Shown piece after piece: positions 32,623-44,538 of a stretch of DNA of 64,000 nt (positions within the stretch are counted from its first letter, which is position 1; every line of letters begins with the position of its first letter). The position numbers and the translations under genes are program-made. The notes beneath the pieces were generated by a model. That model was not told where the DNA came from. It saw only the letters and a list, made by a program, of their open reading frames with translations, and did not search any database. The stretch lies in NCBI GenBank assembly GCA_020747015.1, contig JAGTJM010000016.1, forward strand, positions 434,001 to 498,000, in the 5' to 3' direction. The stretch is from Pyrenochaeta sp. MPI-SDFR-AT-0127 (lineage: Eukaryota; Ascomycota; Dothideomycetes; Pleosporales; Cucurbitariaceae).

Positions 32623-34229
32623 TCAAACCTTTTGCCATTTGAACATCCTCTTTACGAATGGGCTTCGTTTGAAGTCTGCAGGGGCTCGACTTTCAGTATC
32701 AGTCACATCCACAACTGGATCGACCTCACCCTCGCTCTTGCCGACTGCAGCAGCCTTCTCCTCTACCTCACCTATCTTCCAGGCCCTGACGAGCCACAGG
32801 AAGACAGCAGCGCCAATGTACATCCACCCAGTAAACATAATGGCGCCTGTATAGCTTCCACCATTGAACGCCACGATCTGAAGACCTATAGGCTCAGAAA
32901 CTACGTTCATGTCAGCATTATTGTAGCCATGTGCGAGGCCAGAGATATCAACTCACATGTAGTCGGCAGAACAAGTACAAGCCAGGTAATAGACAGCGCA
33001 GATGGCAAGTCTATAAGACCCATGACTTCTGTCGTGACAGGCGCAACAACCGCCCAATACGTTCCTGCAACTGTTCCTCCAATAAGACTGAAAAATATGA
33101 GAACCCCAAAGGTTTTGGCAAACATCCAGATAAGAAGGCTGAACAGCCCCACTAGAAACGTCATGCTGCTCGCCATGTTCAGCCTTCCAATATTGTCTGA
33201 AAAGTAACCGATGGGCGGCCGGCCCAAAGCTTGGCCAAGATTCAACACAGCGCCTATAATGGAGCCTTGCTGTGCAGAAAGGCCAATTGTGCGTGCGTAA
33301 TTTGGCAGACTGAAGAGTAGGACAACATAGCCGAGCATAGAGAGAAATCCAAAAGCCAGTAAACCGAGAAACTCCATCTTCTTGAATAACCGATAGTCGA
33401 AACTCAATTGTGAAGACCCGATCTGCTTGTTCCGGTCCTTGATGAGCAGGCTACAGCTGGTATTTACTACAAATGCGATGATAGCCAGAATCCTGAATGC
33501 CCAGGGAAGGCTAATGTTTTTGATCATTGCTTGTGCGGAAAGCGAGTACACAAGGCCACCGATTCCAGAGCCGGCAGCAGCGATTCCGTTGGCGAGAGAG
33601 CGACGCGAACTGAACCATTGTGCTGAGATGCCCACACTACCAACAAATTGAAAGCCCATACCCCACCCAAAGCATATACCTTGGCTAAGGAAAAGATGCC
33701 AGGTCTGGGACGCGAAGCTGGCGCCGATGAAGGAAATCGTCTCAAGGGCCACTCCGATGAGAAGGGTAGTTCTTGTGCCATAGAGCCGAGTGGTGAGAGT
33801 AGCGACTGGCGATACTACAAGTGCCTGGGAAATGGACAAGCCACCGATGAAGGCGTAGTGTAAAGGCGTAGCACCTGGAAATACGTCGTTGGAGAGATAG
33901 TAGGCCAAGAACACAGCATATGCGCTGTTCAAGCCCCAGGTATGACCGTTCAGGGTAGCACACGCAGCCACGCACACCCACCCATACCCTCCGTTTGGTG
34001 GCACATCTGCACCCTTGGCTGCGACTGCTACCTCCTCCCGATTGCCCTCCTCTTGTGCACCACCAGGCATTGTTTGCTCTTTCGTTGTTTGCTCTTTGCT
34101 CGGACTCCAACCTGCATCTTGTACCCCATCTGAGACCTCTGGGCTTCTTGTGCTCTTCGCTGACCTCGCGATCTCCAACTTCTCGCCAATAATCTCCTCT
34201 TTCGCATGTTGTGGTTGGTCTGTCGTCAT
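32623..34229 (-). CDS. MFS transporter, monocarboxylate transporter-like (MCT/MCH family)
   Basis: Two exons, 34229-32957 and 32900-32623, joined across a 56-base intron, give 516 residues. After a polar N-terminus of about 80 residues, GGYGWVCVAACATLNGHTWG begins the first of 12 membrane spans, the MCT-family signature position. Loop 2-3 carries LTTRLYGTRTTLLIG, and the second half carries SAQQGSIIGAVLNLGQALGRP and GYFSDNIGR. The second exon supplies the last spans (TGAIMFTGWMYIGAAVFLWL) and a charged tail. Fungal members move monocarboxylates, riboflavin or related acids, or have no known substrate, so the substrate is left open. I chose the ATG at 34229 because the frame further upstream has no ATG. 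Confidence 0.88.
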
Positions 34230-35393
34230 AGCCGTTTCGGGAATAACGCACTTCTCGGATGCGCAATGCTGTGCCACCAAGCCTGGACAGCTGCAGCAGG
34301 TAAACCTCTAGCAAAGATCTTCAGCGATAGTTGTTGTTATATGAGTATGAGCCATGATTTCAAAGCAACATAGTTTGCATAGCTAGCGGAGTCATTGGCG
34401 CCTTCCGAGGTTCAAAAGTGGAGGTATTTCTGCGCCGGGAATAATCCAACTTTTTACGTGACGCCGTTGAACCTCCGTCGAAAAAAAACGTTAGTACAGG
34501 GGTTTGTGATTGGACAGTGCGGAAGGCGCCCGATTGTCCTTGTCGGGTAAGGATATCGAGAAAGACGGCCGGCCAGTGCCGCTGCGGAGATGACAGTGGT
34601 CGACGCAAAGCCGAGTATCGATAATAATGGAGCGATAGTCTATGTCCAGGGATACAAAAGCCTTAGCGTTTTTGAGGAGCTTGTCACTTTTCCCGAAATG
34701 GTCTTTACGAAGAGTCTTAGACCCTCACCGGGCCGAAAGCAACCCAAATCAAACCAGTAGGAGTCGTTTTAGGCTAGACTCATCATGCGGCAACGAAGAG
34801 TAGACATTCTGTATCTCCATCAGTTGTGGAAAAGGGGGGGCGCTATGGGTATATTAGGAAGGAATATATTGGGATAGAAGCATACCAATGTATCATCTAG
34901 TTCCTCCCTCGATTTGTTCTTCAGGACAAGGAATACAGGATATTGATCAGGTAAAGCTGAGGATCTTCAATTATCTAAACTCAAAGACGGCACTACATAG
35001 ACGAGACGTAGCCTGCATGTGATGACAAAATAGCAATGAAAATGGGGCAATTCTAAAGAAGACAAGAGCAAAGAGATTGATATTCACAACATGGGTACTA
35101 CTTACTCCTGGTGTTGCTGGCGAAGAATTAAAGTTCAGAAGCAATCGTTATCATAAGGACAGAATTTCTTCGAACTGCATATCAAGTGGGCTGTCTATTA
35201 GCATCTGTTGTAGCTATTCACACGTCACACGTTCAATAAACGCCGTTACGAGCCTTGTTTTCAACTTTGATGTATTTGCTACATAGAAGAAGAATGAGTG
35301 TCCTGATATAACTTCGAATTCTACGCCAATCTCAACAATCTTGAGCCAAATGGTATCATCTCTGCATAACGCCTTTCAACATCGTCCGTCTCC
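34230..35393. other. Intergenic
   Basis: It lies between the transporter start and the 3' end of the next minus-strand gene. A 56-codon plus-strand frame at 34590-34760 (MTVVDAKPSIDNN...) has no support beyond being open. Otherwise nothing is recognised. Confidence 0.4.
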
Positions 35394-36806
35394 TTAGCGT
35401 ATGCTCGTTTCGCACTGCGACATGAACCTGTACATTCCTTCAACACCCTGATATTCGAGCGGACTATGCATGTTCATGTCATCCGCCTCACTCGTGTGTA
35501 GACTCTCATAGCCCGAGGGGGAAGAAGATGACAACCATGGATTGTGCTCTTCCGCAAAGTCCTCCAGCTGGTCGAAACTGTGTTCTGAGTGTGTCGAGTA
35601 GGCCTCAGAGCTGAGGGATGACGGGGACAGCATATGTTGCCAGTCAATGATTGGCTGCACATATTGCCGGTCACCGACAGGTTTGTCAAAGAAGTCACAC
35701 TCCGAGGGTGTTCTGCTTGGTGCAAAGGGGAAAAGCAGAGCAATCTCAGTGCCGACAAATGCATCAAAGTCCTCATCTTGATGCACCACACCGCGCTGAA
35801 CCCCAAATTCGTTACAGATTGTTTCGACTGATTCTGCATCGCAGCCAGGAAAATGTACCTTCAACATCGAATGTTCGTACGATATAGGTAAATCTCCGAG
35901 TTCTGATAACCGTTGTAGGTCTTTTAAAACAGCAGCTAGCTCTTTCACTGCTCGTGAAAAGTCCACAGAAAGAATGTCCAAAAGACCTTCATTGTTGAGC
36001 GAGTCCTTCTCTTGCGCAAATGACGCGAAACCCTTGACGGCTTTGAGTGGGGTTAGAGCGGTGACGGTGGGGTTGATGTTGAAGCTGATATAGGAGCCTG
36101 GGGTGGCCTTGGGTACCTTATTGAGAGTGCGATTGACCTGGTCTTGCAGTGCGGAAACTGTCTTGAAGCGCTTCTCGCCTGTCTTGTGGTTGACACCATC
36201 AAATTGTGCCTTCTGGCCTCCCACAAGGAATGCCCGTACTGCTTGAGACACATTGTTGATGACTTGCGCAGGGGCTGCAGGGCCGTGAGAGAAGTATCGA
36301 GCGCCTCCAGCTCTACCAGAGCCCCATGAGTATCCTCCAGCAGTGCGCCCCAGGGTACCGCCGGTCAAATTTGGGCGTAGGGTCGAGGCAAATGGTGCAC
36401 GACCAGTCTGCGTATTTACGATGGTCCCGATCCGTGACTTTGGGAAGGAAGACTTGTCGAACTTTACGCCCGAGGATCGAGCAGCAGATGTAGTGAATCG
36501 CCGGACGGCAGCGCTAATGGTACTATGGGTGGTGTACCATCTACCCTTGCTCTGCTTCAAGAAGGCAATGCGGTGAAGGGGATGTTTTGGAGCGTTTCGG
36601 GCTAAAATAGGTTGTAATTGTGCTTGGGTGGGTCGTGTACCAGCGGGAAGTTGGTTTTGTATAAGCTTTGCAGCGTGTCGCCAGGCAGCCCTTAACACGG
36701 TGTTAGTATGCCGTCACAAACGGTTACATGCTATTCATATGACTCACTTGAATACTTTCGCGTTCTTAGCCACCAGCTTATGTAGATGCACCACGGCTGG
36801 TGCCAT
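35394..36806 (-). CDS. Conserved fungal protein of unknown function, possibly mitochondrial
   Basis: Two exons, 36806-36748 and 36690-35394, give 451 residues. The join MAPAVVHLHKLVAKNAKVFK-AAWRHA is in phase across a 57-base intron with an ACTAAC branch. The first 80 residues are rich in Arg, Ala and Ser and poor in acids, as in mitochondrial presequences (IAFLKQSKGRWYTT, RRFTTSAARSS). The middle has GGARYFSHGPAAPAQVINNV and PGSYISFNINPTVTALTPL, which look well conserved but belong to no domain I can name. The tail (from about residue 340) is acidic and Ser-rich. Location is inferred from composition only. Confidence 0.8.
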
Positions 36807-37754
36807 GATGAAGTTTGTGTGACCAGTTCCTGAATAAGGAGGGGAGAGTGATGAGTGTTCAAACTGTGGGGAAGGCGGCTTAATGAGGCGCAGGGCAGTT
36901 GTTCGCCACCTCACCGACTCGGAGTCTGGAACGCCGACTGTTGATGACGCACGTCACGTGGTGATAATCGCTTATGGGAAACTAAGTGACAGTAGAATAT
37001 GTTTAGCCAACCGTCTCTTTCACCCGGCAGTATGTGAACATACATCATACTTCGTGAGATAAATGCGTGATGCCTGAAAAAAAAGTACCCTTAGACGTTT
37101 CAACGGGCTGGCCCATGCTATGTTGTGCACAGATTCTGGTAAAACAACCCAGTACTCTAGAAGCGGTTGCGATGAGCCTAATGTGAATTTACCATAGAAG
37201 TGTGTAGTATGAGGACTGCAGTATTGCAATTGAATTGCCCAACAAACCAGAGAAAGGTTGCTGAGAATAAAGTTACTCATTTTGATACTTTTACAAAGCA
37301 AATCCACATACGCGAATTTTGCCAGCCATTTCTTGTGTCGACATCAGATGCATCGACATCAAATCCAAGCACATGTGCAACGAACAGACATAGATGCCGT
37401 TATACTGAGAGGAGAACTCGCATGGGAATCTGTGTTCGGGGAGGAAATGCAAAACAGACAGAAGTACGCCAGCTTCAATGCTATGACCCTCCACAAGCCC
37501 CTAGATCCAGGATAAAGAAAAGTCAGATCCTTTGAAGGGTATTTCGTCTTGAGTGTGATTCGTGTGAACATTGATAAAACCGAAGTAACGTGAAAGGTCT
37601 ATCAAGCAGGTGATAGGCCTATGTGTATAAAAGAAACGCCTAAACACAAACTTTTGTTGATGTGTAAAACGCCCTATAGTCGCCGTGTGAGAATTAGAGG
37701 CAACAGACCGAAAGGTCGAAGGAAGATTGAGAAAGATGCCAGGTTGCTCCACAT
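36807..37754. other. Intergenic
   Basis: It holds the promoter of the preceding minus-strand gene and sequence downstream of the LARP remnant. Many short frames, none convincing. Confidence 0.5.
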
Positions 37755-38228
37755 TTAACATTGCAGCGAAGCCAGAAAACCGTCGTCCAGTATAAAGTCG
37801 TTGATGCGCACCAGATCGCGAGGGTCCACATCGGCGCTGCTAAACGCGGAGTGTGACAGCTTAAATACTCGTCACCCATGCTCAACCTCCACCTTCACTA
37901 GATCCACGTAGTCGCAAGCTTCACGCTCTCGAGTGACGCCCTGCTGTGATAACAAAGGATTGCCGTGGAAGTTGGTCAAAGTTGAAAGACTGACATCTGT
38001 TTTCCAGTGCAAGGCGCGTGCGAAGGCAAATTGCTGGAGTTCGTCCTGGATTTTGGTATTGAGGTTACAAAGTGAAGAATGCGACCAAAACTGGTAAAGA
38101 ACGTCCAGATCGTAATGAGTGGTACCAAAAGAAGAATTTTGACGCTGATGAAGTGCTTTGAACGAAGATGATAGTACGATCCGTGCGTGGAAGCGGAACG
38201 TATTGAAGGAACAGAACAGCCCTGGTGT
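37755..38228 (-). pseudogene. LARP/Sro9-like C-terminal block, interrupted by a stop
   Basis: A minus-strand frame without an ATG stays open for 118 codons (38228-37875), meets TGA at 37874-37872 and stays open for another 38 codons to 37755. It reads ALHQRQNSSFGTTHYDLDVL, YQFWSHSSL, then TKIQDELQQFAF and ACDYVDLVKVEVEHG before the stop, and LVRINDFILDDGFLASLQ after it. The order and spacing resemble the conserved C-terminal region I know from fungal La-motif proteins, but many positions differ. It lies just downstream of the La-motif gene on the same strand. Either it is that gene's decayed 3' part, or a divergent last exon ending at the TGA. I could not find a clean splice from the upstream exon. 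Confidence 0.5.
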
Positions 38229-38519
38229 TTAATCCATTATTGGCGAATAGGAGTAGGCGAAGTTGATCTGAAGAGGTCCGTGACACTTTATTGAGGCTTT
38301 TCAATATCGTAGTTCATGATGCTAATATGACAGTCAGCACACGTGTCTCTAGGATATGAAAGTGGTGAACATGAAGGCTTACTGCTTTGAACAACCAGTG
38401 CCAGCAACCCCTAAGTTGGCAATCGATCATCTTCTGCGATTGGTCTGTCACATCATGTTTACTGTTGATTGAGATTAGAAAAGGTTCGTGAAACAAACGA
38501 AGCAAGGCGAGTATGATTT

Positions 38520-41087
38520 TCATACAACGACTTTACTTTTCCATTTGCGCGTTAATAGCATGAAAATTTCACTCACAACTGTTGTGCTCTCTGTGGAGTG
38601 ACTGTCCGAGACGCCGTTTCCATCTGTTCCTTCCTGGGCCGTACCATTCGGCAGGCCCTCAGATGCAGCTAAGGCGGCATCTTGGTGAATGGTATGGTAA
38701 CCATTCATCAGTGGGTATGAGCCATCATTCCCGTAGGTACCTGGCGTGATTCCCGTGGACATCGCCGGCCACTGAGGAGGATTCGACGGATCAAACCCCG
38801 CAGGGTGTGGCACAGGAGGGCGGTGCAGCTCCTTCGGACCCTCGTTCTGCGCAGTCTCGTCTCGCTCAGCCATGTTGAGAACCCACTGCTCCCAAGCATC
38901 CCTGCGACGTAGCCGGTCCAGACCGTCCTCGCTAGTGCGATACTCAATCACACTGGATTGTTGGCAAACAAGTTTAATCAACTCCAGATCAGTCGACAGG
39001 TGCTTGATGCGATTGAACGCAGCAATGAACTCGAGGGACACGAAGCCCTGTGAGTCCATATGGCGACGAAGATACATGTCTTTGAGTAAGTTGTCGACAG
39101 AAAAGTAATACTCCCTAAGCTGGCATTAGCAATGTTCTGAGAATGCTCAATCGTATACGTACACTTGCGTAGTGATCATAGAAAACAGTGCGAACTGGTC
39201 CACGTAAGGACTGTATGGCACAGCACTCATCGGCTGCATCATACCATAATCGTACATATTGTACGTTTGTAGAGGGGCAACGGGGGCTCCATTTTGATAA
39301 GGCTGGAATCGGAACGAGTCTGTAGCCACAGACTGTGACCGATGACCGGTTCTGCCGTACTTGCCTTGTGGGGCGGAAAAGTAGGCGTTGTTCTCGGGAG
39401 TAAATGATGTGGGTGATCGAGGACCTACTTGAAATGTCGATGATGACTGCATGGGCGGAACATGTCCGTTAGAGAACTGATGGCCGTTCGTGTAGCTTGC
39501 TCGACCACCTCGACCGCCTCCACGACCACGTTCACGGCCACCAATGTGCGAGCTATAGCGGCCCTGCTTAGATTGATGGCCGTTGGGGCCATCCTGAAAT
39601 GCAGATGCTCGCCTCTCACCGTCTCCTACGGTGTCGGTCTGCGTAACTGCAGATACACGGCGATCATCAAAGGTATTATCCTTGGTTGGCGATACATCGC
39701 CATCTCGCCTTCGCTCTCCGGCACCCGAGAAGTCGCCTCGACGACCTTTAGAGGATCTACCAGAGTACTGGCCCCTTGGAGGGTAGGCATTCCCTTGGCT
39801 TGGCATCTGTGATGACGTCGAAGCTCTCCTGGGCTGTGCCTCACTCTCAGATCCTGTAGGGCCGGCAGACTTTGCGGCCGTTTCTCCTGTTGCTGCAGGT
39901 ACTTCATCTTTGAAAGTCGGCGACGAAGCACTGCCTGCGCGCTTTGACTTCGGGGAAGCGTCTCGTGGCGCGGTTACATCGGTTCGGTCCCGCTTCGTCT
40001 GCTCACCATTGAGTACGGCATCCAACACTGGACCATCCTTTTCAGATTGTCCAGAGGGCCTGCCACCGTTTTGTGCACCCCCACGTCCTCCAGGTCTACC
40101 ACCCCTCCGCGCATTCGCTGCATTTGGCAAAGGCGTATTGAAAACGACTGATGGAGTATATGGGACTTTCACCCACTCATGCTTGCCGTTAGTACTGGCG
40201 GAGCTACCTTCTTTCCGCTCTTTCTCGACCTTCTCGCCCTTTTCCTGAGCCTTCTTGCGGTTTTCGTCGATGGCTGTTTCTGGGGTCGGCCATGACTCTT
40301 GGTCACGGTTTGGTGGAGGTGGCAGGACGTTAGTCGTTGCTCTCACATCTTTGTCAGAAAATCTGCCCTTGGCGCCTCTCCTGGCGTCAGCGTCTCCTCT
40401 CAGGTCTTTTCGACCCTGAGCGGGTTCGTCGCGATTCCTGCTTCTGCTGTCACCTGTAGTAGCCTTTTCTTGACTCCCCAAATCGCCTTTCTTCCCTACA
40501 GTCCCCGTCGGCCCGTGCGCCACCCCGTTCGCAGTGGGTGAAGGGGTTGTCTTATGAACCTTCAACTTTTGTTCGTCTGCTCGCAGCTTCCAGATGTTCA
40601 CGGCTGGCAGAGGGGCCTCTTGAAGGGGCTTAATGACGGCATTCTTGCCCTTTTTAACCTTCTCCGAGGTTTTCTCCACGGGCTCAGTAGACTTGTCGAC
40701 TGAGGTAGAGGCTTGTGACTTGTTGTCCCACGTCGACTCAGAAGACGTGTTTGGTATTGAGGAGACATCATCGTCCTTAGTGACGGTGGAAGAAGACGAG
40801 GCTCCAAGGTCCGGCGATGATACGCTGGAAGTGTCTACAGAGTGGGAGACTCTGCTTGCGGGCTTTGAAGATGACCTTTGTGGTCGGGATTCGCGTGACG
40901 CGGGCTGGTCGGGTAATGACTCAGTTTCAGTATCGTCAGCCCAACTTCTTACAGAGGCAATAGATCCTGGAGTAGGTGCAGAATTGACATCTTTGGCCGG
41001 TGTGGCAGCTCCAGATGCTGACTTGCTTGTAGTAGCGGGCGTAGCAATGCCTTTTGCGGCTTGCGCATACGAGAAAGTTGAAGCCAT
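38520..41087 (-). CDS. La-motif RNA-binding protein, LARP1/Sro9 type
   Basis: Two exons, 41087-39163 and 39114-38520, joined across a 48-base intron, give 839 residues. The N-terminus MASTFSYAQAAKG is typical of fungal Sro9-like proteins. A long basic, Ser/Gly-rich disordered part follows (RGG-like RERGRGGGRGGRA near residue 530). The La motif straddles the intron: QVEYYFSVDNLLKDMYLRRH, GFVSLEFIAAFNRIKHLS and SSVIEYRTSEDGLDRLRR, about residues 640-705. These proteins bind mRNA and polysomes and affect translation and mRNA stability. A strong GTGAGT just after STESTTV suggests a further intron, so the last 13 residues as drawn may be wrong. The usual C-terminal region is not joined on; a damaged look-alike lies downstream. 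Confidence 0.87.
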
Positions 41088-44000
41088 TGTGGACGTGGTA
41101 TGTGACTCAGTTTGGATTCCGACCAAGAAGGTGAGGGCGTCTGCTCGTTATCCCTGGTGGGAGCGCTGCTATGAGCTGGCCAACACAGGTGCTGGCGCTG
41201 ATGTGTCCGGAGAGGTGTCTAGTAACCTCCCCGCACGTAATGCTCTGTGCTGCTACCAAGGCTTGCGTTGGCGTCTGGCGAGTCTTTGCGGTAAGAGCTC
41301 TGCTGAGTGCAGGGCACAGGAGACTGAGAAGAGGATTTTAAGGGAGGCTGAATCGAGCGGGGGCGATAGCAGAGGCAATGACGAAAAGTGAATGCTGTCG
41401 GAACAATTTCCGGAGAGTGGAACGCCTTCGCGCGGACTGCAATAAGACAAGTTAGCGGAGGCGTCGGTGGGTGAATGAAGTAGCAACAAGTGCAAGAGCA
41501 GGTGTTGTGCAGTCTTTCTGTGATGTGTTGCGTCGCGTGGCTAACGAGAATGTGCGGTAGAGGTGTCGAGCCGTTAAGAAAGAGTTCGAGTGACGGTGCG
41601 AGTTGTTGTTGAGCCCGAGAGGGAGCAGGAATAGCAGGCAAAGCTCTAATGGGGCCAGCACCGAAATGGAAGGCGAGGGGAATTATGGTTGCGAGCTTCA
41701 GACGGGCTCCAGACACAGAGTAGGAAGGTAACAAGCGTGGGATGGGCGTGGGCGATGCTATATGCGAGACTAACCTCTTGGACAAGCGTGAGCAGACTGC
41801 TGAGCTGGCTGGTGACGGCGAGTAGGCAGCAGAGGCACAGGCGGCGCAACTGCGAGGGTTGTGGGCGGTTTGCGTGGAGAATGAAGGTGCAGCGATGCAG
41901 CGAGGTACGGCGGGCTCCAGGCACACGAGGAGGGCGGTTACAGGCGAGTCTGACAGGCAAGCAACGACGACGGAGGGGCTGAGGCGGCGTGTCGAGGGCC
42001 TTTGGGGAGACTTTCGCAGGGCAGACCGAGGGCCAGGTGACAATATTGACCGTCGTGTGTGCGGAGAGTACAAGCGCAGGTGGAGGGGAGAGGGTCACTG
42101 TCAAGCGCGAATTTTTCTTTAGTTAAGGTGGTGCTCCGACAGCCCGCTTCGGCACCATTTGACACCACGCCCACGCCCAGCTCCCGAGGAACGTGCTGTA
42201 AAATGTCGAATAGAGGGCCTGTCCGGGCTTGCCAGCTAGCCTTGTGCTGCCTGCCTCTGTCTTTGCCTGCGTTTCTATTTTCAATGCCCCAGCCAGAAGC
42301 GTGTCGGCGCGCAAACCAGCTGCCGATGACGTCTCATGCACACCCCTCACTCGAATGAATGGCTGCCTACAGCACTTGAACACCATGTCTTGCAGCTCGA
42401 GTGCCCAACGGCCTCACCCAGCATACCCAATTCGCCCTGAACATTAGCGCCTCGGTGAGGGCCGTCGTTGGCACTTCCTCTTGACACCTCGGAGCATGCA
42501 CGAGCGAGCCATCCCTGTGTACGGGAAAACGGAATCGCGGCCACTGACATCCCGAATCTTACCGAGCATATGGCCTCCATATCACCTACTCGAATTAGCG
42601 CTGGCCTTCATCTCCCTGCGCCGGCACAATTCAGTGGGATGCCTGTTGTTGCTGCGTCATCAGCAGCTTCATTTCAATCCGTGAGCCCCCATTACCTGCG
42701 GCACCTCGAGCCTGAGTAACACTGTGACTTTGCCTCACACCACCCACATTTCCTCGTGGCAGCCAATGGGCCGTGTGCACATAAGCTCCGGGTCCCAATT
42801 TCAGCTGTTTGTTCTGGATTTAATGCAGCAGTCCAATTGGCTGTGCAAACTGAAGAACATGCCGTCCTCATTTGACCTGAATTCAACGTGCCCGCGACAA
42901 CGGCATCATTCACGTCATTGCCGACAACAGTGTGTCAATTCCATCAACAGGATGTATCGTGACCATCTCACAAACTTCACTTGCCCTCATTGTTATCGAG
43001 GTACTAAACATTCTCGTCTCCAATCATGAAGGGTCGAGTCTGCCTGACACCGTGCCGTACGTACATCGCCATACTGCCCCCGTTGGGTACGACAACATAA
43101 GGAGGAAGGCATATCACCACCCCAAAACAATCAAAAGCAGCGTCTTCAGGCGTCACCTGGCGCCGGGATTCAAAACAAAAGTCGAGCGCCATTTTCCTGG
43201 AAAATCAGCCTTGTCACACATTACCTCATTCCGGCCCCGCTCAGGCATGCCAAAAATAACACTTGCTGGAACTTGTCCATCCTCAATGGTCTCTATTCAC
43301 GAGAGCCGACATCCTGGCATCAAGTCTTGGGTCTTTGTGTAAATCGAAATTGACGTTGGAACACCAGGGTCACAGATGCTATTTAGCCAGGACTGTAATA
43401 TCACAGATTACTGTTGGATAATCAGGTACGTACATCAAGCGCGCATGATCACTCGCAACATTTTGAATGCATCTATAAGATTTCTCGGATCCTTGAACAC
43501 GCCGGCGAAATTATTGCAAACATCCATATCCTTTGTCTCCGTATCCTGTCGAACCCCAACTGGCGTCCCTGATAACGTATTTCCCCGCACTACAGATGTC
43601 AGGGTTCAACTGTTCATCAATCTCTCACCATATATGAATTTCTCAGCCAATGACTTATTACCTTGATTAGCATCTCCCTGAAAAATCTTCTCGACACTTT
43701 GCGCCGACCTCAGTAACGCGTAACAGCTACCCAGGATTACCATTTCCACCAAGCCATATTCCCCCTCTCAACACTAGCCGAGTTAGACAGGTCCTCGACT
43801 ATACGGCTACTATATTCTCACTCTATACAAGCTACTACCAAAGCCTATTTCGCTGGCAAATCTTGCCGAACGTTCCATTCTCGTCTATTCAAGTCTAGCA
43901 TTGCTTTGGAATACAGCACAGCATACACCGTACGCACCGATTCAACAGGGGCTCGCACAATACCCCACGGGGGTTTGCCACGAGACTCCCTCGTGAGTAG

Positions 44001-44538
44001 CCTCTCTCCCCACACCACCCGTAGGTTTAAGGCGCAAATTAGTAAGTCTCAATCCAAGCACTCTTTGAGTCCAATCAATCTGGCTTGAAGATTACGCTAG
44101 ACTTCAGGTAAATAGATAAACTCGTTAGTAGTTAGCTTGCGCAATTAACAAAATAGATTTGTCACACCCATGACATAGCCTGACAAAGAAGTGCTTCATC
44201 GACTGTCACAAGATTTCAGATCTGAATTTCCAGCGGAGGAAGTAGAGTCAAGAACTGGGCTAGGTATTGATGGCCCTGTTTTGAACAATGGCATGGGATT
44301 CGAGTCGAATATAGATTGCTTGGAGGGCCATTTTGTGCTATTCTTGTGCTATCAATACATCCAAATACCGAACCAGGATAAAAGAGACTCAATCTACACA
44401 TTTGTAATAAGCACAACCAATGAAACCCGTCCATAAGTCAAGCACGACCAGCATTCTTCGTCTGCAGCAACACAACCTGGCGAACAAATCCTCGCTTCCA
44501 ATATGGCCATTCCGAGCCGCCGGTATTCATCTAACAAC
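41088..44538. other. Gene-poor stretch upstream of the La-motif gene
   Basis: About 3.4 kb without a recognisable gene. The first kilobase on the minus strand is rich in C and T and has several short upstream frames, consistent with a long leader for the La-motif gene. A 284-codon open frame at 41219-42073 is built of Pro, Ser, Cys and Arg in low-complexity order and is taken as chance. From 42.1 to 44.5 kb only short frames occur. I see no repeats or RNA genes. Confidence 0.45.

Noticed and set aside
34590..34760. Plus-strand 56-codon frame starting MTVVDAKPS
   Set aside because: Open by chance is possible at this length; no motif, no neighbours and no splice extension found.
41219..42073. 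284-codon minus-strand open frame
   Set aside because: Composition is Pro/Ser/Cys/Arg-rich without domain-like order, and it overlaps the expected leader of the La-motif gene; probably chance in C/T-rich DNA.
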